NCBI RefSeq assembly: GCF_030503595.1
Contig: NZ_CP129966.1
Span: 1,302,001 to 1,366,000, forward strand
Source of the DNA: Corynebacterium sp. P4-C1
GTDB taxonomy: Bacteria > Actinomycetota > Actinomycetes > Mycobacteriales > Mycobacteriaceae
Direction: 5' to 3'
DNA: 64,000 nucleotides
The notes beneath the pieces were generated by a model. That model was given only the letters and a program-made list of their open reading frames with translations. It made no database searches and was not told where the DNA came from. The translations under genes and the position numbers were made by a program. Numbering within the stretch: the first letter of the stretch is position 1; each line of letters starts with the position of its first letter. Shown one piece after another: positions 1 to 11,604 of the stretch.

Positions 1-507
1 AGCATGGTCCGGATCGAGTTCGCTGAAGGCGGTGACCATATTGTCCACGTACTTCTTCACCTCAACCGGACTCATCCACGCGTGCGGGTTGGGTTTGCCT
101 GCACCCTCGTCCTCGGTGATGTCGATCGGGTCCACGCCGTCGCTGACGGTGACGTGGGGCGCGTCGACTCCCTCGACGAATTGCGTGAACCAGTTCTCCA
201 AGTACAGCCCGTTATCCAGGATGAGGTCGGCTTCGGACGCGCGGCGGATATCAGCCGGCGTGGGCTCGTAGCCGTGGATCTCCGCCCCCGGCTTCGTCAA
301 AGACTCCACGGTCAAGTGCTCCCCCGCGACATTCTGGGCGATGTCCTGGATCACGGTGAAGGTGGTCAGCACTTTCGGCTTTCCACCGTCCGCGCGATCC
401 TCCTCCGGCGCGCACGCTGTGAGCGCCCCCGCAAGAACCATCGCCATCATCGCGGCTGCCGCCACAAACAGCGCTGATCGTGACGCCTGATTTTCAGACC
501 GAACCAT
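1..507 (-). CDS. Metal ABC transporter substrate-binding lipoprotein (N-terminal part)
   Basis: The gene runs off the left edge; 169 residues are visible. It starts with a signal peptide whose hydrophobic stretch ends in a lipobox (LTAC, about residues 29-32), so the mature protein should be lipid-anchored outside the membrane. The body has the cluster A-I (ZnuA/PsaA/MntA) pattern: VLTTFTVIQDIAQNVAG, then IHGYEPTP containing the first metal-ligand histidine, and NPHAWMSP containing the second. These proteins bind Mn(II), Zn(II) or Fe(II) and pass it to an ABC permease. The specificity cannot be read here because the C-terminal ligands are missing. A palindromic operator candidate lies about 50 bases upstream of the start. 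Confidence 0.85.
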   Translation of the reverse strand, partial: MVRSENQASRSALFVAAAAMMAMVLAGALTACAPEEDRADGGKPKVLTTFTVIQDIAQNVAGEHLTVESLTKPGAEIHGYEPTPADIRRASEADLILDNGLYLENWFTQFVEGVDAPHVTVSDGVDPIDITEDEGAGKPNPHAWMSPVEVKKYVDNMVTAFSELDPDHA

Positions 508-557
508 TGAGTTTTTCCTTTCCCGAAACTGTATTCCGCCAAGGCTTTTCCATAAGT

Positions 558-571
558 TACGGCTAGCCGTA
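558..571. promoter_or_regulatory. 14-bp perfect palindrome, candidate metalloregulator operator
   Basis: TACGGCTAGCCGTA is a perfect palindrome upstream of the metal-binding lipoprotein gene, in the short promoter region between it and the guaB3 terminator. Its position suggests binding by a dimeric metal-responsive repressor (MntR, Zur or DtxR type). It is not a match to the DtxR consensus, so the regulator is unknown. Confidence 0.4.
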
Positions 572-657
572 CTTTTTATTCTGGCCATACTTTAGTCGGA
601 CTTACAGGAGAGTCAAGATGACTCGTCCGTGACATCCGCCTCACCCCCGTAGACATG

Positions 658-696
658 AAAAACGCCCGGGGGATCATTGAAGATCCACCGGGCGTT
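658..696 (-). terminator. Rho-independent terminator of guaB-guaB3
   Basis: AACGCCCGG (661-669) pairs with CCGGGCGTT (688-696), with further GATC pairing inside. Read on the minus strand the stem is followed by a run of five T. It lies just downstream of the guaB3 stop codon. Confidence 0.85.
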
Positions 697-717
697 GTCG
701 GCTGCGAAAGTGCGCAG

Positions 718-1932
718 CTAGCTGGTGAGAGTGATGTCCACCTTTTGGAAGCTCTTGATGTCCGTGTAACCGCACTTGGCCATGACACGGCGGAGCCCCC
801 CGGCGAGGTTGTGGCCGCCCCAGGTGCTGGTGCTCGGGCCGTGGAGGATGGTTTCCAGACTCGGGCTGTTCTCGCGCAGATTGTTCAGCACGTCCTGGGC
901 GGGGCCGTCATCGTCGAGGCCCCAACCGAAACTGAACGAATTGCTAGTGTTCTCGATAATGCCGCGCGGGAACCGCGGGTGGGCGGCTTGCGCCTGCCAG
1001 TAGTAGCCGTACGCAGCGGCCTCCGACGCGGAGGCGAGGGCGGTACCCAGCATGACTGCGTCCGCGCCGCAGGCGACAGCCCGGGCGATATCGCCGCTGG
1101 TGTGGATTTCTCCGTCAGCGATGATGTGGACGTAGCGGCCTTCCGTCTCGTCGAGGTATTCGCGGCGGGCAGCCGCCGCATCGGCGATCTGGGTGGCCAT
1201 GTGGGTGCCGATACCCAATGCGGAATCCGACGTCGTTGTTCCCTGGCCGACAATGATGCCAGCGGCACCGGAGCGCATCAGGTGCAGCGCAGTCGTGTAG
1301 TCAGCGACACCGCCAGCGATCACGGGAACGTCGAGGGAACCGATGAATTCCTTCAGGTTGAGCGGTTCACCGCCTTCCTGGACGTGCTCGGCCGAAATGA
1401 TCTCGCCCTGGATGAACAGGATCTCGGCGCCGGCTTTGACCACGACGGGCGCGAGCTCACGGGCGTGCTGCGGGCTCACGCGCACCGCAACGGTGACGCC
1501 GGAATCACGGACCTGGGAAATGCGCTCCGAAAGCAGGTCGTGGTCCAACGGAGCAGCGTGGAGTTCCTGCAGCGTCTTGACAGCTTTGTCCTCGGCGGCA
1601 TTCGACTCCGGGTCGGTGTTGCCGGCCTCCAGCTGCGCTGTGATCACCTTGGTAATCGCCCCGTCGAGATCGGCGTGGCGGCCCCACAGGCCCTCAGCGT
1701 TGATCACGCCGAGGCCGCCCTGCTTGCCCATCTCGATGACGAATTCGGGGCTGGCCAAGGCATCCGTGGGGTGGGAGGCGAAAGGAATGTCGAACGAGTA
1801 CGCGTCGATGTGCCAGCTCAAATTCACGTCCTTCGAGGATCGCGTGCGGCGGGAAGGCACGATACTGATGTCCCGGAGATAGTACGCACGGCGGGCCTCG
1901 CGGCCGATACCGATCTCAACATAATCGCGCAT
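718..1932 (-). CDS. guaB3: GuaB3 family IMP dehydrogenase-related protein
   Basis: A 404-residue protein of the IMP dehydrogenase/GMP reductase TIM-barrel superfamily, beginning MRDYVEIGIGREARRAY, which is characteristic of the actinobacterial GuaB3 branch (Rv3410c type). It lacks the CBS pair found in true IMP dehydrogenase. The glycine-rich phosphate-binding part of the barrel is visible near GSAAGIIVGQGTTTSD and GADAVMLGTALASASEA. Its exact reaction is uncertain; some family members reduce GMP. It follows guaB by 54 bases with a purine-rich ribosome site (GGAAAGAGAG) before the ATG, so the two are probably co-transcribed, ending at the terminator at 658-696. Confidence 0.92.
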   Translation of the reverse strand: MRDYVEIGIGREARRAYYLRDISIVPSRRTRSSKDVNLSWHIDAYSFDIPFASHPTDALASPEFVIEMGKQGGLGVINAEGLWGRHADLDGAITKVITAQLEAGNTDPESNAAEDKAVKTLQELHAAPLDHDLLSERISQVRDSGVTVAVRVSPQHARELAPVVVKAGAEILFIQGEIISAEHVQEGGEPLNLKEFIGSLDVPVIAGGVADYTTALHLMRSGAAGIIVGQGTTTSDSALGIGTHMATQIADAAAARREYLDETEGRYVHIIADGEIHTSGDIARAVACGADAVMLGTALASASEAAAYGYYWQAQAAHPRFPRGIIENTSNSFSFGWGLDDDGPAQDVLNNLRENSPSLETILHGPSTSTWGGHNLAGGLRRVMAKCGYTDIKSFQKVDITLTS

Positions 1933-1986
1933 GGGTGTGTTCTCTCTTTCCTCTCCGTATCCCTGACCAGACCGAGCTCGTGGTTT

Positions 1987-3585
<1,599 letters not shown>

Positions 3586-3698
3586 TCAGCATAGTGCGTC
3601 GCGCAAATCGAGCTACGGCGCGCGAGGCAGTGCCCCCTCCCCCATGCGCCGGCAATCGGGCCGTGGCGGAGGGCAGCCGGAATAAAAGCACACCAAAA

Positions 3699-3728
3699 TT
3701 GAACTTCGCCGCCGGTGGGCAATAGGGT
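3699..3728 (+). promoter_or_regulatory. Promoter of a probable leaderless transcript
   Basis: TTGAAC (3699-3704) and TAGGGT (3723-3728) are separated by 18 bases. The -10 hexamer ends exactly 7 bases before GTG 3736, so transcription should start at the start codon. This supports the GTG as the true start of the DUF5319 gene, which has no Shine-Dalgarno sequence. Confidence 0.6.
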
Positions 3729-3735
3729 TGAGTCT

Positions 3736-4107
3736 GTGAACTTTGACTCCATGATGCCGCGCGACCCGTTCGCAGACGATCCCAACGATCCCGCATCCTT
3801 CATCGAGGACGATGAAGTCGTGGAGCCGCTCAGCCAGGAAGAACGCCAAGCGGTCATCCGCGACCTCGCGCAGACGCGTGAGTTCAAGGAGATCCTCGAA
3901 CCGCGGGGAATCTTGGGCATCCACTTCCTGTGCGGGGACTGCGAGGAAGTCCACTATTACGACTGGGACATCATGATCACCAACATGGTCGCCAGCCTGC
4001 AGGGCGAACTTCCGCCCGTGCACGAGCCGAGCGCCCAGCCGAACCCGCGGGCGTACGTGCCGTGGGATTATGCGCTGGGCTACCTGGACGGTCTCGAGGC
4101 GCGCTAG
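3736..4107 (+). CDS. DUF5319 family protein
   Basis: A small acidic protein of 123 residues starting VNFDSMMPRDPFADDPNDPASF, conserved between guaB and sigD in corynebacteria and mycobacteria (Rv3412 position). No catalytic motif is recognised. A CGDCEEVHYYDWD segment contains two closely spaced cysteines, which might bind metal. The protein has no signal peptide or membrane segment, so it is probably cytosolic. The start at GTG 3736 is chosen from the promoter spacing (leaderless); an in-frame GTG at 3715 would put coding sequence over the -10 element. It ends at a terminator shared with the convergent rsdA. Confidence 0.85.
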   Translation: MNFDSMMPRDPFADDPNDPASFIEDDEVVEPLSQEERQAVIRDLAQTREFKEILEPRGILGIHFLCGDCEEVHYYDWDIMITNMVASLQGELPPVHEPSAQPNPRAYVPWDYALGYLDGLEAR

Positions 4108-4134
4108 AGACGCACGGCAACGTCCGAAGAAATC

Positions 4135-4158
4135 AACCGCGGAGCACCCCGCGGTTTT
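4135..4158. terminator. Terminator between the DUF5319 gene and rsdA
   Basis: AACCGCGG (4135-4142) pairs with CCGCGGTT (4149-4156), followed by TT. It lies between the converging DUF5319 gene and rsdA and could serve the plus-strand gene. The T-run is short. Confidence 0.6.
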
Positions 4159-4181
4159 CGCGTACTACGGCTTCGCAGCTT

Positions 4182-5078
4182 CTACTGCGAGGACTGCGCG
4201 GGCTGGGACTGCTGCGAGGCACCCAGCGACTTGGTCGTCGTTGGGATCGTCGAGGTCGTCGACGGGGCATTCGAGCTTGACGACGACTCCGTGCCCCGAC
4301 CGCCGTGCGCCGGTGCCGTTTCGGTGACCGTCACCGTCTGGGTGGCGGGCGCCGGGGTGACAGTGACCGTTGCCGGTTTCTCCGGCTCGGCTGGCTTGCC
4401 CTCCGGCTTCGGTTCCCGGGATACCGTCACGGTGGCGGGAGCCTGCGGCGCGGGTGCACCGGTCTGCTGCTTCTGCTTACGCTCACGGTCGGACTTCAAC
4501 GAATCGCGCAGCTGGTCAATGAGGACGCGGGCACCGGCGATATCGCCGGACTGGGTCTTGCTGTCAATCTCGTCGAGGGCGCTGGCGAACTCCACCGAGT
4601 CAGTGCGTTCGCCGAACAGGGTCTCGGACGGACCCCACAGGGCCGATCCCGGGGTGGCGTTGTACAGCGCGGCGCCGGTGCCGGCCACCATGACAGTCGC
4701 GGCGGCGGCACCGACCAAGCCCGCGAGCCACGGGTTGGTGCGGAAGCGGCGGCCGCGGTCTTTCGTGTGCTCGGCCGCGCGGCGTGGCCCGCGCCGCGCG
4801 CGGTGCCCGCCTAGGGAAGCGACAGCCGGGTTTTCCTCCGTCACCGCATCGTCGCCGGCAACGCTGCCGCCGAACAGCTCGGACAGGTCGGGGGCCGCCG
4901 GCATCGGAGCCGCCACCTCATCGTGCAACCCAAGGAGCAGAGCAGCCAATTCATCGGAACCGCCAGATGGGTCCACACCGTGCGACAGGTCCGTCAGGAA
5001 TGCGTCGCTCGCCTGCAGATCATCCATGTTCGCGGTGTTACGCGAACGGTCACTGCCACCGGTGAACTTCGGATCCAT
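4182..5078 (-). CDS. rsdA: Anti-sigma-D factor RsdA
   Basis: A 298-residue membrane protein directly downstream of sigD. The N-terminal cytosolic part (about 1-125) contains the sigma-binding region beginning MDPKFTGGSDRSRN. A single membrane helix (NPWLAGLVGAAAATVMVAGT, near 130) follows. The outer part is rich in Pro, Lys and Thr and ends in Ser/Thr-rich repeats (TVTVSREPKPEGKP, TVTVTPAPATQTV). In mycobacteria RsdA holds SigD inactive until proteolysis. ATG 5078 was chosen because AGGAGGGGAGCC precedes it. The gene lies 25 bases after sigD, which is consistent with co-transcription. Confidence 0.88.
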   Translation of the reverse strand: MDPKFTGGSDRSRNTANMDDLQASDAFLTDLSHGVDPSGGSDELAALLLGLHDEVAAPMPAAPDLSELFGGSVAGDDAVTEENPAVASLGGHRARRGPRRAAEHTKDRGRRFRTNPWLAGLVGAAAATVMVAGTGAALYNATPGSALWGPSETLFGERTDSVEFASALDEIDSKTQSGDIAGARVLIDQLRDSLKSDRERKQKQQTGAPAPQAPATVTVSREPKPEGKPAEPEKPATVTVTPAPATQTVTVTETAPAHGGRGTESSSSSNAPSTTSTIPTTTKSLGASQQSQPAQSSQ

Positions 5079-5103
5079 GGCTCCCCTCCTTAATCTCTCA
5101 TCC

Positions 5104-5691
5104 TCAGCCCAGCTGTTCGTGCTGGCGCTGTTCTTCTTCGACGGCTTTCCGCATCGTTGCAAGGGCACGGTGCTGAGCGACGCGCACCGCTCCGGCGGTG
5201 CTGCCTGTGATCTCTGCAGTTTCTTCGGCGGACAGGCCGACAAAGACACGCAGGGTGACGATCTCTCTTGCCTTCTCACTTAACAGATCGAGTAACTCGC
5301 GTACTCTGTTACTTCCCACTTCCACCATGGCTGCATCTTCCGGGGTGTCACCGGAAAATTCCTGGTCAGGCATCTCATCGGTGGGGCTGGATTTGTCGCG
5401 CGACAACGCCCGGTGCGCGTCGGTGACTTTGTTGAAGGCAATGCCGTACACGAACGCCATGAAGGGCTTGCCCTTGTCCTGGTATTTGTTCACGGACGTG
5501 GCCACGGCGAGGCAGATTTCCTGTGCCACGTCTTCCGCGGTGGGCGTCCGTCCACCGCTGATGCGGGCGCGGGCGTAGCGCAGCACGGTCGGGTGCACAA
5601 TCTGAATGATTTCCTTCAGTGCACGCTTATCGCCTTCCTGCGCACGGGGCACCAGGAAGGCGAGGCGGTCGTCGGTATCGGGTGCGGCCAC
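5104..5691 (-). CDS. sigD: RNA polymerase sigma factor SigD (ECF type)
   Basis: A 195-residue ECF sigma factor. Region 2 spans about 10-90: ALKEIIQIVHPTVLRYARARI, then the core-binding TAEDVAQEICLAVATSV. Region 4 covers about 128-185, with the helix-turn-helix VGLSAEETAEITGSTAGAV. It starts with GTG at 5691 after AAGGAGAGAC. SigD directs a regulon linked to cell-envelope (mycomembrane) synthesis in corynebacteria. It precedes its anti-sigma factor gene rsdA in the same direction, the usual arrangement. The next gene upstream (whcB) is divergent. Confidence 0.93.
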   Translation of the reverse strand: MAAPDTDDRLAFLVPRAQEGDKRALKEIIQIVHPTVLRYARARISGGRTPTAEDVAQEICLAVATSVNKYQDKGKPFMAFVYGIAFNKVTDAHRALSRDKSSPTDEMPDQEFSGDTPEDAAMVEVGSNRVRELLDLLSEKAREIVTLRVFVGLSAEETAEITGSTAGAVRVAQHRALATMRKAVEEEQRQHEQLG

Positions 5692-6192
5692 GTCTCTCCT
5701 TCGCGGTGTCGTGCCTCTGGGTGGGCTAATTTCATTCAGCGCCGTTGCAGCGGGGATCTATCGCAGGGTACGACAGACAGCCAATTTTCGGGCAGATTTA
5801 TGGCAATTCATACTACGCCCCGGACGCTGAACGGCATAAATGCTCGCGCCGAGCGAGCCGCCTCCCCCTCCCCCCCCAGACCGGCCGGATTGGCTGAGTC
5901 TGCCGAGACCGCTGAGGCGCATGGTGCGCCTTTGTGGCGCCGCACGCAGCGACACCTACAATTCACCGACCTTTAACCTCCGGCGGTTCCCACTGTTCAG
6001 GGGCACGCTGGAGCCCGCAAAATCCTTGCTTCAAACTGTGCGACACCTGGCAGAAACCAGTTGTTTACCCACGCCTTGCACACTCCTATCTCGTGCTTCA
6101 CCGCGCCCCGGCCCACATTGGCTTCCCGGCCGCACCGGAGCAGGTGGAAGCGTGAGCTCGTCGTTCCCCCCATTCCAGGAGATTTTCACTAC
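5692..6192. other. Intergenic region between sigD and whcB
   Basis: About 500 bases with no supported gene. It should hold the divergent promoters of sigD and whcB. A 7-bp inverted repeat AGGCGCA-TGG-TGCGCCT (5915-5931) and a TACAAT hexamer near 5960 are visible, but no regulator can be assigned. In mycobacteria another gene (Rv3415c) sits at this position; it is not seen here. Confidence 0.5.
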
Positions 6193-6516
6193 ATGCCCAC
6201 GTTGTCTATGCCGCAGCAGTTGCCCGGACCCAACGCCGACTTCTGGGATTGGCAGCTCCACGGGGCGTGCCGCGGCGAGGCCTCCGACGTCTTCTACCAC
6301 CCGGACGGCGAACGCGGCCGCGCCCGCACCAACCGTGAAAACCGCGCCAAGGCAATCTGCTTCGGCTGCCCAGTGCTGGAACAGTGCCGCGAGCACGCCC
6401 TCGCCGTGGCTGAGCCTTACGGCATCTGGGGCGGCATGAGCGAATCCGAGCGCCAGGCGGCGCTGCGCGGCACCGCAAAGGGCCGCCGTTCCAAGGAAAA
6501 AGTCACCGCGGTCTAA
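6193..6516 (+). CDS. whcB: WhiB family iron-sulfur transcriptional regulator
   Basis: A 107-residue WhiB-like protein with the four cluster-binding cysteines: one in HGACRGEA, then CFGC and EQC (C-x29-CxxC-x5-C). The family turn motif GIWGGMSESER and a basic C-terminus (KGRRSKEKV) that binds DNA or sigma factor follow. WhiB proteins carry a redox-sensitive [4Fe-4S] cluster and work with the primary sigma factor. The position next to sigD and groEL corresponds to whiB3 in mycobacteria and whcB in C. glutamicum; the symbol rests on that synteny. ATG 6193 is the start that gives the normal family length; upstream in-frame sequence is not conserved in character. Confidence 0.88.
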   Translation: MPTLSMPQQLPGPNADFWDWQLHGACRGEASDVFYHPDGERGRARTNRENRAKAICFGCPVLEQCREHALAVAEPYGIWGGMSESERQAALRGTAKGRRSKEKVTAV

Positions 6517-6570
6517 ACCGCTGCGTCCCCGCCCCTTAAGAAAACCACCGCCACCATCGGCATGAAATAA

Positions 6571-6612
6571 GCCCCGTCCCGCGAACACCATTCACAGTTC
6601 GCGGGACGGGGC
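6571..6612. terminator. Strong bidirectional terminator between whcB and groEL
   Basis: A perfect 16-bp stem: GCCCCGTCCCGCGAAC (6571-6586) pairs with GTTCGCGGGACGGGGC (6597-6612). It has a 10-base loop and short T-rich flanks on both strands. It separates the converging whcB and groEL genes. Confidence 0.92.
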
Positions 6613-6653
6613 TTTGCCAGGCTGCGGGGTCGCAGCCCCAGCCTCGCTAGAGG

Positions 6654-8279
<1,626 letters not shown>

Positions 8280-8295
8280 TCAGTCCCTCCCTTTC

Positions 8296-8598
8296 TTACT
8301 TTTCGACGACGGCCAGCAGGTCACGAGCGGACAGGAGCAGGTACTCCTGATCGCCGTACTTGAGCTCGGTGCCGCCGTACTTGGAGAAGATGACGGTGTC
8401 ACCCTCCTTGACGTCGACCGGGATACGGTGCTCGCCCTCATCGTCCCAGCGGCCCGGGCCGACAGCGATGACGGTCGCTTCCTGCGGCTTCTCCTGAGCG
8501 GAGTCCGGGATGACCAGGCCGGAGGCGGTGGTGGTCTCTGCCTCGACGATCTGGACGAGGATCTTGTCCTCGAGGGGCTTGATGTTGACGTTTGCCAC
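8296..8598 (-). CDS. groES: Co-chaperonin GroES (10 kDa)
   Basis: A 100-residue GroES that caps the GroEL ring. The mobile-loop region reads [17 protein letters not shown], and [21 protein letters not shown] is the conserved core. I chose GTG 8598 ([12 protein letters not shown]) because it gives the family length and follows a GAAAGG ribosome site; longer upstream extensions are not GroES-like. It is the first gene of a groES-groEL1 operon. Confidence 0.96.
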   Translation of the reverse strand: MANVNIKPLEDKILVQIVEAETTTASGLVIPDSAQEKPQEATVIAVGPGRWDDEGEHRIPVDVKEGDTVIFSKYGGTELKYGDQEYLLLSARDLLAVVEK

Positions 8599-8686
8599 GG
8601 TGAAAACCTTTCTTGAAAGTTGTTCGTTGCAGGTTTCGCGATGCGCAGCCGTCGTCGCGGGTGAACAAACTGTGCCCAAAACCTGA

Positions 8687-8713
8687 TTAGCACTCTACCT
8701 ACGGGAGTGCTAA
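8687..8713. promoter_or_regulatory. CIRCE operator (HrcA binding site) upstream of groES
   Basis: A perfect CIRCE inverted repeat, TTAGCACTC-N9-GAGTGCTAA, with arms at 8687-8695 and 8705-8713. It sits about 90 bases upstream of the groES start. CIRCE is bound by the heat-shock repressor HrcA, so groESL is expected to be derepressed by heat or misfolded protein. Confidence 0.97.
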
Positions 8714-8721
8714 ACGACAAC

Positions 8722-8747
8722 AAGGCCGGGCACACATGCCCAGCCTT
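8722..8747 (-). terminator. Terminator of the 8787-9236 gene
   Basis: AAGGCCGGGCA (8722-8732) pairs with TGCCCAGCCTT (8737-8747), with one mismatch and a 4-base loop. It lies just downstream of the minus-strand hypothetical gene and separates it from the groES promoter. The T-run is short. Confidence 0.65.
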
Positions 8748-8786
8748 GCCACCTTGTCGCCGTTCCTTCCGCGTGAACGGCGCGTG

Positions 8787-9236
8787 TTACACCTGCGGAG
8801 TGCCCAGGTTCAGCACGGCGTTGCGCCAGAGCTGGTACTCCTCCTCGTTGTCCTCCCGGTAGTTGCGGACAGCGCGGATGGTGTTCTTGATCTCTTCCAC
8901 AACCTCGTCGTCGATGCTCTTGCCGTCGCGGCCGGTGATGATCACCGGGCCGGAGATAGCGGTCGACGGGTCCTGGAGGAAGGCCGGGTTGTCGGTGGCG
9001 GCAGTGTTCCGCGCCATGGACGCGACCGGATTCGGATCGGCGCGCTTTTCCTTGGCCTCAGGGGAGAAATACGCGTCGTAGACAGGGCCGTCGTGTTCGA
9101 AAGCGACCTTGACTCCCTCGTTGACGACTGGTCCGAGGAACTGGTTCGCGTCGTCGAGGTCGAAGACGATGCGGTGGAAAGTCAGATCGGGGTTGACGAG
9201 CAACCCGAATTTCTCGTGATCGCTGTGAATCGCCAT
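8787..9236 (-). CDS. Conserved hypothetical protein, acidic, soluble
   Basis: A 149-residue acidic protein starting MAIHSDHEKFGLLVNPDLTF. It has no signal peptide, membrane helix or motif that I recognise. The C-terminal half (about 105-140) is rich in Glu and Arg and probably helical. ATG 9236 is chosen because AAAGGA lies 7 bases before it; the GTG two codons upstream is too close to that site. It lies 65 bases after tsaD and before groES, with its own terminator. The function is unknown, and I do not recall a counterpart at this place in mycobacteria. Confidence 0.75.
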   Translation of the reverse strand: MAIHSDHEKFGLLVNPDLTFHRIVFDLDDANQFLGPVVNEGVKVAFEHDGPVYDAYFSPEAKEKRADPNPVASMARNTAATDNPAFLQDPSTAISGPVIITGRDGKSIDDEVVEEIKNTIRAVRNYREDNEEEYQLWRNAVLNLGTPQV

Positions 9237-9301
9237 GGTCACATCCTTTTGCCGGGTGTAGGGAAAGACAACACCCCTAAGAGTACGTGGAAACTGCCCG
9301 C

Positions 9302-10360
9302 TTAGCTCGGCGAGCCGACGAGCGGAGTCTCCACATCCAGCGAAGTGTCGGTGGCGGCGTCCAGCCCGGAGGCCTCCGCGCCCTCGTGAATCAATTGGGC
9401 AGCCAGTGCCGCGATCATCACGCCGTTATCGGTGCACAGCGCGAAACGCGGGACGCGCAGCTCAATCCCTTTCTCCGCGCACCGCTGGCCCGCGAGTTCA
9501 CGCAGCCGGGAGTTCGCGGCCACACCGCCGCCGAGCAGCAGCGTCTGGGCACCCGTGTCTTCGCACGCCATGACGGCTTTCGCAGTGAGCACGTCGACCA
9601 CTGCTTCCTGGAAGGAAGCGCAGACATCCTCGACACTGATCACCTCGCCGTTTCGCTCCGCGGCCTCGACGTAGCGGGCCACTGCGGTCTTCAGTCCGGA
9701 GAAGGAGAAGTCGTAGCGGTGCCCGCCTCGCAGATCCTCCGCCCGGGACAATCCGCGCGGGAAGCGGATAGCGTCCGCATTGCCTGACTTCGCCAGCCTG
9801 TCGATGACGGGGCCGCCGGGATAGCCGAGCCCGAGCAAGCGGGAGACTTTGTCGTAGGCCTCGCCGGCGGCATCGTCAAGCGTGCTACCCAATTCCTTCA
9901 TCGGCTTGCCCACCGCGTCGACCTCGAGAATCTGCGTGTGCCCGCCTGACACGAGCAACGCGATCGAGTGCGGGAGCTCCTCACCGCCGTCGAGATTGGC
10001 GACAGCCACATGCCCGCCCAAGTGATTGACACCGTAGAACGGTACCCCCCACGCCGCGGCGTACGCCTTCGCGGCAGAGGCACCCACGAGCAACGCGCCC
10101 GCCAGGCCGGGTCCGACCGTTGCCGCGACAGCATCAGGCTTATCGACGCCAGCTTCCGCCAACGCCTTCCCCATCACCTGCGGCATGGCCTCCAAATGGG
10201 CCCGCGAGGCGATTTCTGGGACGACGCCGCCGAAGCGCGCGTGCTGCTCCATCGAGGAAGCGACCACGTCGGCGAGGATCTCCATCTGCCCGTCCGCCGC
10301 GAGCTCGATGATGCCCACGCCTGTTTCGTCGCAGGAAGATTCGATTCCGAGGACGATCAC
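9302..10360 (-). CDS. tsaD: tRNA N6-adenosine threonylcarbamoyltransferase TsaD
   Basis: TsaD transfers the threonylcarbamoyl group from TC-AMP to A37 of ANN-decoding tRNAs (t6A synthesis). The 352-residue protein begins [17 protein letters not shown], the ASKHA-fold phosphate motif. The metal-binding histidines lie in [20 protein letters not shown] and [11 protein letters not shown] are conserved, and [14 protein letters not shown] marks the adenosine-binding region. It works with TsaB and TsaE, both encoded just upstream. It overlaps the end of rimI by 4 bases (ATGA), so it belongs to the alr-tsaE-tsaB-rimI-tsaD run. Confidence 0.96.
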   Translation of the reverse strand: MIVLGIESSCDETGVGIIELAADGQMEILADVVASSMEQHARFGGVVPEIASRAHLEAMPQVMGKALAEAGVDKPDAVAATVGPGLAGALLVGASAAKAYAAAWGVPFYGVNHLGGHVAVANLDGGEELPHSIALLVSGGHTQILEVDAVGKPMKELGSTLDDAAGEAYDKVSRLLGLGYPGGPVIDRLAKSGNADAIRFPRGLSRAEDLRGGHRYDFSFSGLKTAVARYVEAAERNGEVISVEDVCASFQEAVVDVLTAKAVMACEDTGAQTLLLGGGVAANSRLRELAGQRCAEKGIELRVPRFALCTDNGVMIAALAAQLIHEGAEASGLDAATDTSLDVETPLVGSPS

Positions 10361-10878
10361 TGCCCGCTCCTTTCTTCTGCTCCACTTCCGCCGGTCCGGC
10401 CGGCTTCAGCCTGTTCACTAACGCTGGGCCGCATCATCGTGTACGCGTCCGCCCCTGTCGGCTGGTAATAGCCTTTGCGCACCCCGATCTCCTTGAAACC
10501 GTAGCTGCCGTACAGGGCCAGCGCCGCTGTGTTGTCCGTGCGCACCTCGAGGAACATCTGTCCGTCGTGCATGTCGGCGGCGTGGACGAGCTGGTCCATG
10601 AGCACCCGGCCGATGCCGCGGCCCTGGTGGCCGCGGGCCACCGCGATGGTGTGCACCTCGAATTCCGGGTCGTCCGGGGGGCCGAGCTTGGCCAGTCCGG
10701 CGTAGCCCAGCATCTCCCCCTCATCGTCGAAAGCGCCGACGTAAAACGTGTACGGGTGAGCGAACTGCACCGCGAACACGTCGCGGGACCACGGCGTCTC
10801 GCCGGCGAAGACATCGGCTTCGATCGCGGCCGTCGCCGCCGCGTCGGCGACGGTCAATTCGCGCAGTTCCACGCTCAC
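10357..10878 (-). CDS. rimI: Ribosomal protein alanine N-acetyltransferase RimI
   Basis: A 173-residue GNAT acetyltransferase. The acetyl-CoA binding signature is visible as [18 protein letters not shown] (about 80-97), followed by [18 protein letters not shown], the typical RimI end of the fold. RimI acetylates the N-terminal alanine of ribosomal protein S18 in enteric bacteria; in actinobacteria its substrates may be broader. It sits between tsaB and tsaD, with 4-base overlaps on both sides, which is the usual actinobacterial order. The start is GTG 10878. Confidence 0.92.
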   Translation of the reverse strand: MSVELRELTVADAAATAAIEADVFAGETPWSRDVFAVQFAHPYTFYVGAFDDEGEMLGYAGLAKLGPPDDPEFEVHTIAVARGHQGRGIGRVLMDQLVHAADMHDGQMFLEVRTDNTAALALYGSYGFKEIGVRKGYYQPTGADAYTMMRPSVSEQAEAGRTGGSGAEERSGQ

Positions 10879-11579
10879 TCCCCTTCCGCAGCCAGCCCCG
10901 CGACGTCCGGGATGGCGGGCGATTTCGGCTTCGGTGCCGGCTCTTTAGCATCCGGACGGCGCAGGTACAGCGGCACCAACGGCTCGGGGTCTGCGTCGAG
11001 GTCCGCCACAGCCACCAGCCCGGAGGGAAGCGGAGCGACGTAGGTGACGGTCTCCGCACTGGCGGCGAGCTCAGGGGTGAGCTGCTCGCGGAGATTCTCC
11101 GGGACGCTCAGCACCCCCACCGGGGTCTTTGCCTCAAGTGCCGCCGGGGCAATCACATCGGGGCCCGCGGTACGCGTCCCTGACCGGTACTGCGCCCAGT
11201 ACACCTCGCGGCGGCGGGCATCCGTCACCACCAGAGCGTCGGAGCCGATCTGCGCCGCCACCGCATCATGGGTGCACACACCGTGGACCGGAATGCCGAG
11301 GGCTTGGCCGAATGCAGAAGCGGTGGCCATGCCCACGCGCAGGCCAGTAAACGGTCCGGGCCCGCAACCGACCACGATCGCACCCAGGTCACCGAATTCC
11401 CGTCCGGCCTCACCGAGAAGCTCCACGACGGTAGGCACGAGCAACTCATTGTGGGAGCGCGTCGATACCACTCGCTGGGCGAGTGTCCGCGGAGTTGAGC
11501 CCCGCTGCCCGCCCTCGCACACCTCCACCAGGCCCGCCACGAGGTCGGTGGTGGCGGTATCAATGGCCAGGACAATCAT
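10875..11579 (-). CDS. tsaB: tRNA threonylcarbamoyladenosine biosynthesis protein TsaB
   Basis: TsaB is the non-catalytic partner that dimerises with TsaD. The 234-residue protein starts MIVLAIDTATTDLVAGLVE, the ASKHA-type N-terminus shared with TsaD but without its metal histidines, and has VVGCGPGPFTGLRVGMATA as the family signature. The C-terminal tail (KEPAPKPKSPA) is low complexity. I chose ATG 11579 rather than an in-frame TTG six codons upstream because it gives the normal N-terminus. It overlaps rimI by 4 bases. Confidence 0.94.
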   Translation of the reverse strand: MIVLAIDTATTDLVAGLVEVCEGGQRGSTPRTLAQRVVSTRSHNELLVPTVVELLGEAGREFGDLGAIVVGCGPGPFTGLRVGMATASAFGQALGIPVHGVCTHDAVAAQIGSDALVVTDARRREVYWAQYRSGTRTAGPDVIAPAALEAKTPVGVLSVPENLREQLTPELAASAETVTYVAPLPSGLVAVADLDADPEPLVPLYLRRPDAKEPAPKPKSPAIPDVAGLAAEGE

Positions 11580-11604
11580 GCCCGTGTCCACCCCCAACGG
11601 CCGG

